The position numbers were made by a program, and so were the translations under genes. From the NCBI RefSeq assembly GCF_001648155.1, contig NZ_CP015199.1:3171001-3235000 (forward strand): a stretch of 64,000 nt of DNA. Reading direction: 5' to 3'. Below are positions 51,281-61,019 of the stretch, in pieces. Within the stretch, counting starts at the first letter, position 1. Every line of letters begins with the position of its first letter. The notes below the pieces were generated by a model that had not been told where the DNA came from, did no database searches, and saw only the letters and a program-made list of their open reading frames with translations. Origin of the DNA: Chryseobacterium glaciei (GTDB lineage Bacteria; Bacteroidota; Bacteroidia; Flavobacteriales; Weeksellaceae).

Positions 51281-52243
51281 ATGAAGTTCATGATCATTTT
51301 CTGGGCGCTTTATATGTTGTTTTTTTGCATACCGTTTCCGATTTTTATTTATACGCTAAATTCGGAAACACTCTTAGAACCAAGAAATTCGTTGACTGCC
51401 GGCTATATTTATCTTGGTTTTTCTGTTTTGGTGTGGTTGTATGTAATTATCTTTTTTATCAATAATCTTTTCGTAAAAACTTTTAAAGCTAAAAGTACGA
51501 TCAATAATATTCTCAAAAACGGAACACCAAGAGAAGCGAAAATTATTAATTATCAATTGATAAAATATAATGCTAAATCGAATGTCAATGCTATTCAGAT
51601 CAAACTTTCTTTTCAGAATCTAAGGAATATTATGATTGAGCATGAGCTTTTTTTTCATGATATTAAACCTCAGGAAAAAAGATTTGATGTAGGTAAAACA
51701 GTCAAAGTTTTACTGAATCCTAATACATCAGAAGAACCTTATTTTATTTTAAGTGGTCAACAGACCAAATTTAATCCTGTCGGAATGGTCTTGAGAATTT
51801 TGTTTGTAGTTTTTATGATCGCCTATGTTATTGGACTGTATTACTATTTCTACACCACAGAATCCTTTGATTTTGGATGGCGGTTTCTGACTTTCATGCA
51901 TCCGATTATTTTCAGTGGAGTGATGTTTTTATTGACCATTTTGGTCTATCAAATGATCGTCGGAAAGTTTTTAAAAAAAACAAAAGAAGAGAAAATTCTT
52001 TTTGCCGGAAGAAATGCCGAGGCAGAAATTATCAGTGTAAGTCAAACAGGTTTAACAGTGAATAATCAACCTCAGATCATATTTCAGGTGAGTTTTAAAG
52101 ATTTTAAGGGTAAAGAATATATTACAGTGTTCAAAAAAATTGTCAACCTTCTGGATTTGGCTTCTGTTCCCAGACAAGGCAAAATCGAGATCATGTATGA
52201 TGAAAATAATCCTTCAAAAATTACAATTCCGAGAATGAATTAA
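51281..52243 (+). CDS. Membrane protein with two DUF3592-like halves
   Basis: 320 residues, four TM segments in two pairs (about 4-25 and 42-64; 168-190 and 205-228). After each pair comes a soluble beta-rich domain: GTPREAKIINYQLIKYNAKS...FDVGKTVKVLLNPNTSEEP and RNAEAEIISVSQTGLTVNNQP...VPRQGKIEIMYDENNPSK. Each reads as nAeatIi...v.V.Yd..NPs, the DUF3592 pattern (from memory). The protein therefore looks like an internal duplication of a 2-TM plus beta-domain unit. Function unknown. Confidence 0.8.
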   Translation: MKFMIIFWALYMLFFCIPFPIFIYTLNSETLLEPRNSLTAGYIYLGFSVLVWLYVIIFFINNLFVKTFKAKSTINNILKNGTPREAKIINYQLIKYNAKSNVNAIQIKLSFQNLRNIMIEHELFFHDIKPQEKRFDVGKTVKVLLNPNTSEEPYFILSGQQTKFNPVGMVLRILFVVFMIAYVIGLYYYFYTTESFDFGWRFLTFMHPIIFSGVMFLLTILVYQMIVGKFLKKTKEEKILFAGRNAEAEIISVSQTGLTVNNQPQIIFQVSFKDFKGKEYITVFKKIVNLLDLASVPRQGKIEIMYDENNPSKITIPRMN

Positions 52244-52252
52244 ATTAAAACA

Positions 52253-53002
52253 TTACTTCTTCCTAAAAAACAACGCCCGACTATATTCATAATTCATTCT
52301 TGCAATATTTAACACAGAAATTCCCTGCGGACATTCTACTTCACAGGCTTCGGTGTTGGAACAGTGACCGAAATGTTCAACATCCATTTGTTTCACCATA
52401 TTTAAAACACGGTTGCTTCTTTCTTCCTTTCCTTGTGGAAGTAAAACCATATGCGTGATTTTTGCAGAAGTAAATAGGGCAGCACTGGCATTTTTACAGG
52501 TCGCCACACATGCTCCACAGCCAATACATGCCGCGGAATCAAAGGCTTCTTCTGCAATTTGATGAGTAATCGGAATGGCCGTTGCATCGGGAGCCTGACC
52601 AGTATTAATGGAAACAAAACCGCCGGAAGAAATAATTCTGTCAAAAGCAGAACGGTCTACTTTTAAATCCTTTTTTACGGGAAATGCATCTGCTCGGAAA
52701 GGTTCAATCAAAACAGTTTCTCCATCTCTGAAAGAACGTAAATGAAGCTGGCACGTTGTTGTGTTTTTTAAAGGTCCATGAGCTAACCCGTTAATCATCA
52801 TTCCGCATTGTCCGCAGATTCCTTCGCGACAATCGTGGTCGAATTCTACAGGTTCATCACCCTGAACAATTAGTTTCTCATTTAAGGTATCCAGCATTTC
52901 AAGGAAAGACATGTGAGGATTTAATGCGGTTAAATCATAATTCACCAGTTTTCCTTCACTCTGATTATCTTTCTGTCTCCATATCTTAAGGTGTAAATCC
53001 AT
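52253..53002 (-). CDS. sdhB: Succinate dehydrogenase/fumarate reductase iron-sulfur subunit
   Basis: 249 residues. [2Fe-2S] ligands in CREGICGQCGMMINGLAH and the following C; [4Fe-4S] and [3Fe-4S] ligands in CIGCGACVATC and CEVECP. It passes electrons from the flavoprotein FAD to the quinone site at the membrane. Last gene of sdhCAB. The form is the type shared by B-type succinate:menaquinone oxidoreductases. Confidence 0.97.
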   Translation of the reverse strand: MDLHLKIWRQKDNQSEGKLVNYDLTALNPHMSFLEMLDTLNEKLIVQGDEPVEFDHDCREGICGQCGMMINGLAHGPLKNTTTCQLHLRSFRDGETVLIEPFRADAFPVKKDLKVDRSAFDRIISSGGFVSINTGQAPDATAIPITHQIAEEAFDSAACIGCGACVATCKNASAALFTSAKITHMVLLPQGKEERSNRVLNMVKQMDVEHFGHCSNTEACEVECPQGISVLNIARMNYEYSRALFFRKK

Positions 53003-53014
53003 AATTTCTGTGTT

Positions 53015-54931
53015 TTATTTATAGCTTCTTACAGTTGGTTGTATTTCTTCGAATATCAAAGGTTCTTTAATTAATTCAGGTTCATTATTTTCACCTTTCC
53101 AAGCCCACGCTGAGATGAATTGAAATTCTGAGTCATTCCTCAATGCTTCTCCATCCGGAGTTTGATATTCTTCACGAAAATGCGCTCCACAAGATTCATT
53201 TCTCGTTAAAGCATCATAACACATCAGTTCACCGATTTCAAAATAATCAGCTACACGACCTGCTTTTTCGAGTTCAGTATTCATTGTGTCACCTTGTCCG
53301 GAAACTTTCACGTTTGTATAAAACTCCTGTTTCAGTTTTTTGATTTCTTCGATAGCATATTTCAGACCTTCTTCATTTCGGGCTAAACCACAATAATCAT
53401 AAAGAAGTTTCCCTAATGTTTTATGGAAATGGTCAACAGTTTTTGTTCCATTAATATTGATAAAACCTTTAATCTGTTGCTTAACTTCATTTTCAGCTTT
53501 TTCAAATTCAATATTATCCGTTGAAATTTTTCCGGTGTGAATTTCATTTGATAAAAAATTCGCAATCGTGTAAGGAGCAATAAAATATCCATCTACAGAA
53601 GCTTGAAGCAAAGAATTCGCGCCCAGTCGATTCGCACCGTGATCGGCAAAATTCGCTTCACCCAATGCAAATAATCCAGGAATGGTGGTCATTAATTCAT
53701 AATCTACCCAAAGTCCACCCATCGAAAAGTGGGCAGAAGGAGAGATCATCATCGGTTCTTCGTAAGCATTGTAGCCCGTTATTTTAAGATACATTTCGAA
53801 TAAATTGCCATATTTCTCCTGAATTTTTTCTTTTCCCTGTTCGTTAATTGCTTTGGAAAAATCAAGGTAGACCGCATTTTTTAACGGACCGATTCCAAAA
53901 CCTGCATCAATTCTTTCTTTTGCTGCTCTTGATGAAATATCTCTTGGCGCTAAATTTCCAAATGCAGGATATTTTCTTTCCAAATAATAATCTCTTTCGC
54001 TTTCGGGAATATCGTTGGGTTTTCTGGTCTCATTTTCTTTTAGAGGAACCCAAATTCTGCCGTCATTTCGTAAAGACTCTGACATCAAAGTTAATTTTGA
54101 CTGATAATCTCCAGACTGTGGCAGGGAAGTAGGGTGTACCTGAATCCAGCTTGGAGACGCCATCAAGGCTCCTTTTTTATGAGCTCTCCAAATCGCAGAA
54201 CCGTTGCAACCCATCGCCAAAGTCGATAAATAATAGATTTTACCATAACCTCCCGTTGCCAAAACAACTGCGTGAGCGGAGTGTCTTTCAATATCTCCTG
54301 TGTCTAAATTTCTAACGATAATTCCTCTTGCTTTTCCATCAATCATTACCAAATCCAGCATTTCGTGTCTTGAAAATAACTGAACGCTGCCTTTTCCAAC
54401 CTGTCGCATTAAAGCTTGATAAGATCCCAATAACAATTGTTGTCCGGTTTGTCCTCTAGCATAAAAAGTTCTGCTTACCTGAACGCCACCGAAAGAACGG
54501 TTGTTCAAATAACCACCATATTCTCTTCCGAATGGAACACCTTGTGCAACGGCTTGGTCGATGAGATTCAGCGAGCATTCTGCCATTCTGTAGACATTGG
54601 CTTCACGTGCTCTGAAGTCGCCACCCTTTAAGGTGTCAACGAACATTCTATAGACACTATCGCCATCATTTTTATAATTTTTGGCAGCATTTACACCACC
54701 TTGAGCAGCCACGGAATGCGCTCTCCTTGGACTGTCCTGAAAGCAAAATGATTTGACATTGTAGCCCATTTCACCCAAAGAGGCAGCGAGAGAACTTCCT
54801 GCTAATCCTGTTCCCACAACAATAATATCTAACTTTTTACGGTTGGCAGGATTCACAAGCTTGGCTTTCTTTTTATAGTTGTCCCATTTTTGTTCTAAAG
54901 GTCCTTCCGGTATTTTTGAATCTAAAATCAT
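53015..54931 (-). CDS. sdhA: Succinate dehydrogenase/fumarate reductase flavoprotein subunit
   Basis: 638 residues. FAD site [20 protein letters not shown] (~35-54), the covalent-FAD histidine in [11 protein letters not shown], catalytic [12 protein letters not shown] and the capping arginine region [13 protein letters not shown]. Carries out succinate oxidation or fumarate reduction; in aerobic Bacteroidota it is complex II of the respiratory chain and a TCA cycle enzyme. 12 bases before sdhB. Confidence 0.97.
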   Translation of the reverse strand: MILDSKIPEGPLEQKWDNYKKKAKLVNPANRKKLDIIVVGTGLAGSSLAASLGEMGYNVKSFCFQDSPRRAHSVAAQGGVNAAKNYKNDGDSVYRMFVDTLKGGDFRAREANVYRMAECSLNLIDQAVAQGVPFGREYGGYLNNRSFGGVQVSRTFYARGQTGQQLLLGSYQALMRQVGKGSVQLFSRHEMLDLVMIDGKARGIIVRNLDTGDIERHSAHAVVLATGGYGKIYYLSTLAMGCNGSAIWRAHKKGALMASPSWIQVHPTSLPQSGDYQSKLTLMSESLRNDGRIWVPLKENETRKPNDIPESERDYYLERKYPAFGNLAPRDISSRAAKERIDAGFGIGPLKNAVYLDFSKAINEQGKEKIQEKYGNLFEMYLKITGYNAYEEPMMISPSAHFSMGGLWVDYELMTTIPGLFALGEANFADHGANRLGANSLLQASVDGYFIAPYTIANFLSNEIHTGKISTDNIEFEKAENEVKQQIKGFININGTKTVDHFHKTLGKLLYDYCGLARNEEGLKYAIEEIKKLKQEFYTNVKVSGQGDTMNTELEKAGRVADYFEIGELMCYDALTRNESCGAHFREEYQTPDGEALRNDSEFQFISAWAWKGENNEPELIKEPLIFEEIQPTVRSYK

Positions 54932-54942
54932 AGTTTCTCAAT

Positions 54943-55599
54943 TTAATTCGCAGTGAAGAATACATAAATTGGCATTAAAGCAAATCCAACACTGATGATG
55001 ATTGAATAAGCAATTCCAATGGTTTTGAACCATTTTATAAACTTCGGATGAAATAATCCTAATGTTCTTACAGCGCTGTAAATACCATGGATGAGGTGAT
55101 AGCATAACGCAACCATTGATAAAACATAAATGATGACATACCACCATTCTTTAAAAACAGTTACTACAAGAATATAGAGGTCTTTATTTCCATTTTCATC
55201 CAAAGGTGGATTTCCGAATTTATAGATATACCAAAAATTTTGAAAATGAATCACCAGAAAAATTAATAATAATGTTCCGAGAATTCCCATATTTCGGGAA
55301 GCCCATTTACTGGCTCTTCCTCTTTTGTCAGATTGGTAAATTCCGCCTGATTTTTTGTTTTTTAACGTAATTATTAATCCGTCAATAGCATGAAGAATAA
55401 TACTTGCATATAAAACGTAGGAGACGATTTTAATGACAATGTTTCCCGACAGAAAATGTGAATAGACATTAAACTGAAGATGGGCTTGCTCTTGCGGTAA
55501 AAAAAGCTGAAGATTCCCCAAAAAATGGATCAACAGAAAGAAGCTCAGGAATAATCCTGTAAGACACATCAGCATTTTTCTTGATAAGGTAGACAGCAT
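54943..55599 (-). CDS. sdhC: Succinate dehydrogenase cytochrome b subunit
   Basis: 218 residues from MLSTLSRKMLMCLTGLF. Five membrane helices with the di-heme histidines of the B-type single-anchor subunit (HFLGN, YASIILHAIDGL, YHLIHGIYSA). Quinone reduction takes place here. The upstream in-frame stretch to 55674 crosses the purine-rich repeat and is not part of the gene. First gene of sdhCAB, 11 bases before sdhA. Confidence 0.93.
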   Translation of the reverse strand: MLSTLSRKMLMCLTGLFLSFFLLIHFLGNLQLFLPQEQAHLQFNVYSHFLSGNIVIKIVSYVLYASIILHAIDGLIITLKNKKSGGIYQSDKRGRASKWASRNMGILGTLLLIFLVIHFQNFWYIYKFGNPPLDENGNKDLYILVVTVFKEWWYVIIYVLSMVALCYHLIHGIYSAVRTLGLFHPKFIKWFKTIGIAYSIIISVGFALMPIYVFFTAN

Positions 55600-55623
55600 G
55601 TTTTTTGTTTTTATGTTAGATAA

Positions 55624-55710
55624 AGGTTGGGAGATGGAAGATGGAAGTTTATGAAAAATGATGTTAATATGCACTAATAAAACCTCCAGCTTCCCTCTTC
55701 CAACTTCCCG
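55624..55710. repeat. Purine-rich GGAAG inverted repeat (copy 2)
   Basis: Left arm GGTTGGGAGATGGAAGATGG, right arm (reverse-complemented) GGGAAGTTGGAAGAGGGAAG, with AT-rich sequence between. Same layout as 10863-10965. It lies between the dicarboxylate transporter and sdhC. Confidence 0.65.
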
Positions 55711-55714
55711 CTTT

Positions 55715-57145
55715 TTAATAATATCCTAGAACTTTCATCCAAAGTCCGCCGACTCCCATGTAGATAATCAACAGGACAATTCCGATTTCCAAACCGCGAA
55801 GCCACCAAGCTTTTAAATCGACATATCCACTTCCAAAGAAAACTGGAGCAGGGCCATGACCGTAATGCGTCAACACACCATAAATTGATCCTAAAAATCC
55901 AAGCATCATAGCCAACAACATCGGAGGAATTCCCACTGCAACGCCAACTCCTAATAAGGCGGCGTACATTGCAGCAACGTGAGCTGTTGCACTCGCAAAA
56001 ATATAATGGCTAAAGAAGTACACGAGAATAATTACAGGAAAAGCAACTGTCCATGTCATGTGCCCGATTTTAACTTTAATTAAATCACTAAACCATCCAA
56101 TGAATCCCAATTCGTTGAGTGAACTCGCCATCATCACCAGAACGGCAAACCAAACTATGGTATCCCAAGCTCCTTTTTCAGATTTTACATCTTCCCAGGT
56201 CAATACTGATGTTAATAAAAGTAAGGTTAATCCAATGAAAGCGGTTGTGGTTGCATCAATTGATAATGCTCCACCAAAAATCCAAAGACCTAATAAAATG
56301 AAGAATGCTAATAACATCAACCATTCATTTTTAGAAATTGGTCCCATTTCTTTTAATTTTTGAGCGGCCATTTTGGGAGCATCGCTGGTTTTCTTTAATT
56401 CAGGTGGATATAATTTGTATAAAACTAATGGAACTACAAAAAACGCCACCAATCCCGGAACAAAACCTGCAGCAGCCCAAGACATCCATGTAATATTGAT
56501 TCCTAAATTGGCCGCAAATTTCTGACACATCGGGTTACTTGCCGTGCCTGTTAAGAACATAGAAGATGAGATCAAATTCATGTAATAACTGTTTAATGTT
56601 AAAAATGAACCGAGCTTTCTATGAGTTTCAGGTTTTTCAGGAACGGAATCAAAACTTATCGCCATAGATTTCATGATCGGATAAATAATTCCGCCACCTC
56701 TTGCCGTATTACTCGGAATAGCGGGAGCTAAACAAACGTCTGCCAACCCTAATCCGTAAGCCAGTCCTAAAGAACTTTTACCGAAAATTCTGATGAATAA
56801 AAAGGCAATTCTGTTTCCTAAACCTGTTTTAATAAAGCCTCTTGCGATAAAGAATGAAATCCCGATCAGCCAGATTACTTTGTCTCCAAAGCCTGAAAGT
56901 GCTTTTGTGATTGATTTTCCTGCATCTCCAGGAGCTACAACTTGTGTTAAAGCTGTAAATCCGATAGCCATCATACACATGGTTCCCATCGGAGCTGCTT
57001 TTAAGATAATTCCTAAAATGGTGGCTGCGAAAATGGCAAATAAATGCCACGCATTTTCCGCAACGCCTTCCGGAGCAGGAATAAACCATATGATAAGGGC
57101 AACAGCAAAGGTGATTGCTATGGCTTTGATATTAATTTCTTTCAT
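55715..57145 (-). CDS. DASS-family (SLC13) sodium/dicarboxylate or anion symporter
   Basis: 476 residues, 11-12 hydrophobic segments. The two SNT-type substrate/cation motifs of the family are seen as APAIPSNTARGGGI and FLTGTASNPMCQK (first half) and in the second half ATAHVAAMYAALLGVGVAVG. Relatives import succinate, malate, tartrate, citrate or 2-oxoglutarate. A porin gene 18 bases upstream and sdhCAB downstream, all on this strand, argue for C4-dicarboxylates. Confidence 0.93.
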   Translation of the reverse strand: MKEINIKAIAITFAVALIIWFIPAPEGVAENAWHLFAIFAATILGIILKAAPMGTMCMMAIGFTALTQVVAPGDAGKSITKALSGFGDKVIWLIGISFFIARGFIKTGLGNRIAFLFIRIFGKSSLGLAYGLGLADVCLAPAIPSNTARGGGIIYPIMKSMAISFDSVPEKPETHRKLGSFLTLNSYYMNLISSSMFLTGTASNPMCQKFAANLGINITWMSWAAAGFVPGLVAFFVVPLVLYKLYPPELKKTSDAPKMAAQKLKEMGPISKNEWLMLLAFFILLGLWIFGGALSIDATTTAFIGLTLLLLTSVLTWEDVKSEKGAWDTIVWFAVLVMMASSLNELGFIGWFSDLIKVKIGHMTWTVAFPVIILVYFFSHYIFASATAHVAAMYAALLGVGVAVGIPPMLLAMMLGFLGSIYGVLTHYGHGPAPVFFGSGYVDLKAWWLRGLEIGIVLLIIYMGVGGLWMKVLGYY

Positions 57146-57163
57146 AATAGTTAGTTTTAATGA

Positions 57164-58324
57164 TTAAAATCTACTTTGTACCTGAACAATGAATAGATTA
57201 TTGTTGTATTGTGAGGTGTTTGCAATGCTGTGTTTGTAACGGTCGAATTGCACTCCGAGCTGAATTCTGGCGCCATAATTTTTCAAAAATTCTAATCCAA
57301 ACATTGGAGTTATTGTTTGTCTTGGATTTGAATTTAATCTGAAATTGGTGTCCAAATACTCATAACGACAAGACAATTCGAAAGCACTTAAATTTCTATG
57401 ATTGATTTCGTATCGTAAATTCGGAAGAAAGTAAGCTCCACGAATCAGGTATTCATCAGGATTATCTGGTCTGAGTTCTGGTGCAACGGCAAAATACAAC
57501 GGATGATTGGTTCCCTGTTTTGCTTCCAGTTGCATATCTAAACTCCATTTTGAATCAAAATTGACTAATGAATTTAAATCAACTCCAACAGCATAAATTT
57601 TCTTTCCGAAAACCTCACCGATACCTCCATTTAAGCCTAGATTTAAATTATATTTTTTAGCTAAACCAAAAACTAATCGGCTTGAATATTGTTTCCCGTC
57701 ATCGTTATCATTGACTTGATTTTTCCCGTTTCCATTCACAACAGAAATAGCGTATTGGAAAGGGATTTTACCTAATTCAAGTTGGCCTGTTGCGGAAATT
57801 CCGATTTGGAAGCTTGTCCAGCCTAATTTCCCGAATTCGGTGTATTGATTTGACCAGTCTAGCGATTTAATGATGTCGATAGGATAGGTTTCTTCAATAC
57901 CGAACCAAGGTCTGAATTGTCCGACCGTAAAGGCTAATTTCGGATTGAAAGTGTATTTTAAGTAAGCATTTTCGAGAACTCTGCTTTTGGGATCGTTTTT
58001 GAAATCGGCTAAATTGGCCAAAGCAACAACTTCAGTTCGTTTGCTGATCTGCGCCCGAACCTGAACTCTCATGTATTTAATCATGAAATTATTATTGGTT
58101 CCCGAGCCGTCACTGTGATGAAGTCCGTTTACATCCACATCATTTTTCATTCCGACCAGATATCTTGCCTGAAACAGACCTTTTATCTGAAGAACAGGAT
58201 ATTTTACGTTGTCTTCGGTTTCTTGTTTAGCGTGCAGAGAGTCTGGAACCTGAGCTTTTGCTGAAAAATAAAACAGCATAAGACAAAGCAAGAGACTCAT
58301 TTTTTTTGTTGAAAAAAAGGTCAT
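57164..58324 (-). CDS. Outer-membrane porin, OprO/OprP-like
   Basis: 386 residues with a signal peptide (~1-24, ending SAKAQ). Beta-strand-rich sequence with alternating hydrophobic residues; GQFRPWFGIEETYP, the box typical of phosphate-selective-porin-like proteins, and a C-terminal aromatic (QSRF). It would form the outer-membrane channel for the anion transported by the adjacent DASS symporter. Phosphate specificity should not be assumed from the family name. Confidence 0.9.
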   Translation of the reverse strand: MTFFSTKKMSLLLCLMLFYFSAKAQVPDSLHAKQETEDNVKYPVLQIKGLFQARYLVGMKNDVDVNGLHHSDGSGTNNNFMIKYMRVQVRAQISKRTEVVALANLADFKNDPKSRVLENAYLKYTFNPKLAFTVGQFRPWFGIEETYPIDIIKSLDWSNQYTEFGKLGWTSFQIGISATGQLELGKIPFQYAISVVNGNGKNQVNDNDDGKQYSSRLVFGLAKKYNLNLGLNGGIGEVFGKKIYAVGVDLNSLVNFDSKWSLDMQLEAKQGTNHPLYFAVAPELRPDNPDEYLIRGAYFLPNLRYEINHRNLSAFELSCRYEYLDTNFRLNSNPRQTITPMFGLEFLKNYGARIQLGVQFDRYKHSIANTSQYNNNLFIVQVQSRF

Positions 58325-58803
58325 AGAATTTGTGTTTAGTGAGTAGCATTATTTTTTTAAGCTAAGAATCTGAAGTTTACTGATCAGAACTCTTTTTAAG
58401 AGGAAATAAAGGGGAAGTTTTTCATATAATATTTTTTAGATTTAAGTGAAAATTAATCTTGAATTCTAATTATGTATTCAATGATTTTTAAATGTATTCT
58501 TGATTTGGTGATATAAATTTAATAATTTTTGTTTAATTAACATAAAATTTTCAAACTGTAATGTAAAATTCATGTGAATAATCAGTTATGATGAATTTAG
58601 AATAATTATTAGCTCTATTTTTAGTATATTATTAGTAAAAAGGCCTTTTAAAAATGAATAATGGAAATGTTTTTGTGCTGATTTCAAGGTGTTTTACGGA
58701 AGCTATCCTCCGCATTAACGATGCTTTAACGTTTTAAACATTTGGTACCACATCGTAATATTGCTTTAAAAAATTCGTTATATTTGATAGATTAAAGAAT
58801 TAT
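58325..58803. other. Divergent intergenic region, porin / bacteriophytochrome
   Basis: AT-rich, no convincing gene. It holds the phytochrome promoter and near its end the words CGCATTAACGATGCTTTAACG, close to an imperfect palindrome (GCATTAACGATGC / TTAACG). A 27-codon frame at 58654-58737 is most likely chance. Confidence 0.5.
58779..58786 (+). promoter_or_regulatory. -7 promoter element for the bacteriophytochrome
   Basis: TATATTTG, with TTG 15 bases upstream (58761-58763), 17 bases before the ATG. Confidence 0.6.
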
Positions 58804-60993
58804 ATGAATTTTGTAGATTGTCATGAAGAGCCCATACATATTCCTGGGTATATACAAAGTTTTGGGTATCTGATTGGCATTGATGTAGAATCTCATTCCA
58901 TTACTTTTTTTAGCCAGAATATTTCCAACATTTTCAGTATTGAGAATGTTGAATTTCTTTTTGGCAAAAAAATAAATGACTTTCCTGAAATATTTAAAAG
59001 CATTATAGATTCTGACATTTATCATTCATTACATAAATTTACAAGAAGAGAAAACGAAACTTATTTTGATAAAATTTTCGTTGGTGAAAAGGAATATCAT
59101 TTTTCGGTTTTCAGAAGTAAAAATCATATTTTTCTTGAATTTGAGCAAGTTTTAAAAAATCCGAACAAACGTATTTCGAATAAATACGATAATTTTTACA
59201 TCATCGATAATGCACAGGAAATTTGGGAGCAATTATTAAGTACACTTTCAAAAATCGTGAATTATGACCGAATGATGGTGTATAAATTCATGTTAGACGG
59301 CTCAGGAAAGGTAATTGCAGAAAAAAGAAATAAAAATTTAGAAAGCTATTTGGGACTTCATTATCCCGAATCTGATATTCCGAGACAGGCGAGGGAATTA
59401 TACATGAAGAAGAGGAAGAGAATTTTCAGTAATGTATATTCCGAAACTGTTCCAATTTTTAGCAAAACGAAACAAAATATTGATCTTACATTTACCGGAT
59501 CTCGAGGTATGTCGCCTATTCATGGGCAGTATATCAAGAATTCCGGGGCGTCTTCAAGTTTCAGCGTGTCTATTATTATTGATGATAAACTTTGGGGTTT
59601 GGTGACATGTCAAAATTCTGAGGCGAAACATATTGACCTTGAAGACAGGGTTCAGGCAGGAATTTTCACGGCTTTGGCGTCCAATGCCTATTCATCATTT
59701 AAATCTAAAAAAGAGCTTGAGTTTCGTATAAGTTTAGAAGGAAAATCGTCTTATTTGAAATCGGATTTTCTGAGACATAACACGTTATTTGATTCTTTAA
59801 TTGAAAATAAAAAAGAGATAAGAGAATTGCCTGAAGCTGATGGTTTGATCATTGTTTCTGATGAAGATATTGTAACGGATGGCGTAACGCCTGAACGTTC
59901 TGTCATTGGAAAAATCGTTAATTGGGCGCATGAAAATACGCAGGAAAGTCTGTACGTAAACCGTAGTTTCCTTAAAGAATATGGTGAGGAATTAGGCTTG
60001 AATGAAAATGCAGCAGGAATCATCATTTATTTTATCGAAAGAAGTAAAAACGAAATGCTGATCTGGTTCCGAAAAGAATTTGATGAACATATTAACTGGG
60101 CTGGAAATCCTGAAAAACAAATAGGTGTTTTTTCGCAAAACGGTGAAGAAAAACACATTATTTCTCCAAGAACTTCTTTTCAGACTTTTACAGAAAATAT
60201 CAAAGGAAATTCCAGAAGGTGGAGTTCTAGAAATCTCAGTGCGATACAATCTGTACGTGATGTAATTCTGGAAACCTCTCATAAACAATACAATGCAATC
60301 AAAGAATTGAATAATCAATTGAGAAAAGTAAATGAAGAACTGGATAGTTTTTCTTACACGATTTCTCATGATTTGGGAACGCCTTTGACTGTGATGAAGC
60401 TTAATGCACAAATGCTTCTTTCTAATTTTGAAAAAACAGATAAGAATAAAAATAAACTGACTTCCATCATCGAAGAAATTGACGGAATGGCAGAAATGAT
60501 GCACGATGTTCTACAACTGAGCCGTGCAAAACACAGCGAAATCGAGCTTGAAATAGTTCAGCCGGCAAATACCATTAAAAAGATCTCAGATAATGCTAAA
60601 ATCACTTTCGAAAGTCCACAAAGTGAGATTGTCATTAAAGATTGTCCTGAGGTGTTGGCAGATAAAACGATGATGCATCAGGTGTTTTTAAATATCATTA
60701 ATAATGCGGTGAAATATTCTTCACAACATGAGCGGCCTAGGGTTGAGATTGAAGGATTTGAAGAAGGTGAAAATATTATTTACAGAATTTCAGATAACGG
60801 AATCGGGATTCCTGAAGAGGATAAACACAAGATGTTTAAAATTTTCAATAGAATGGATAACGCGAAAAAATTTAAAGGAAATGGAGTAGGACTTTCCATT
60901 GTTCACAGGATTATGAACAGAATTGGAGGAAATGTTGATTATGAAAGCAATAAAGATGGTACAAGTTTCATTTTAACGTTCAAAAAACCTTAA
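58804..60993 (+). CDS. bphP: Bacteriophytochrome histidine kinase
   Basis: Red/far-red photoreceptor, 729 residues. PAS domain with the biliverdin-linking Cys6 in VDCHEEPIHIPGYIQ; GAF domain with YPESDIPRQA (~187-197) and the chromophore histidine in SPIHGQYIKN (~237). The PHY domain carries the tongue motif SPRTSF (~458). The kinase follows: SHDLGTPL H-box (~520), N-box NNAVKYS, then DNGIGIP, FNRM and GNGVGLSI. All key residues are intact. Heme oxygenase follows 26 bases later, supplying the biliverdin. No response regulator is in reach, so the output partner is encoded elsewhere. Confidence 0.97.
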   Translation: MNFVDCHEEPIHIPGYIQSFGYLIGIDVESHSITFFSQNISNIFSIENVEFLFGKKINDFPEIFKSIIDSDIYHSLHKFTRRENETYFDKIFVGEKEYHFSVFRSKNHIFLEFEQVLKNPNKRISNKYDNFYIIDNAQEIWEQLLSTLSKIVNYDRMMVYKFMLDGSGKVIAEKRNKNLESYLGLHYPESDIPRQARELYMKKRKRIFSNVYSETVPIFSKTKQNIDLTFTGSRGMSPIHGQYIKNSGASSSFSVSIIIDDKLWGLVTCQNSEAKHIDLEDRVQAGIFTALASNAYSSFKSKKELEFRISLEGKSSYLKSDFLRHNTLFDSLIENKKEIRELPEADGLIIVSDEDIVTDGVTPERSVIGKIVNWAHENTQESLYVNRSFLKEYGEELGLNENAAGIIIYFIERSKNEMLIWFRKEFDEHINWAGNPEKQIGVFSQNGEEKHIISPRTSFQTFTENIKGNSRRWSSRNLSAIQSVRDVILETSHKQYNAIKELNNQLRKVNEELDSFSYTISHDLGTPLTVMKLNAQMLLSNFEKTDKNKNKLTSIIEEIDGMAEMMHDVLQLSRAKHSEIELEIVQPANTIKKISDNAKITFESPQSEIVIKDCPEVLADKTMMHQVFLNIINNAVKYSSQHERPRVEIEGFEEGENIIYRISDNGIGIPEEDKHKMFKIFNRMDNAKKFKGNGVGLSIVHRIMNRIGGNVDYESNKDGTSFILTFKKP

Positions 60994-61019
60994 ATTTGGG
61001 AAACTTTTAAAACCTAAGT

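Noticed and set aside
55600..55674. 25-residue N-terminal extension of sdhC
   Set aside because: It reads through the GGAAG repeat; the canonical subunit starts at the internal Met at 55599.
56793..57167. 124-codon plus-strand frame inside the DASS transporter gene
   Set aside because: Antisense shadow of a clearly conserved membrane protein.
58654..58737. 27-codon frame upstream of the bacteriophytochrome
   Set aside because: Too short to distinguish from chance and without supporting context.
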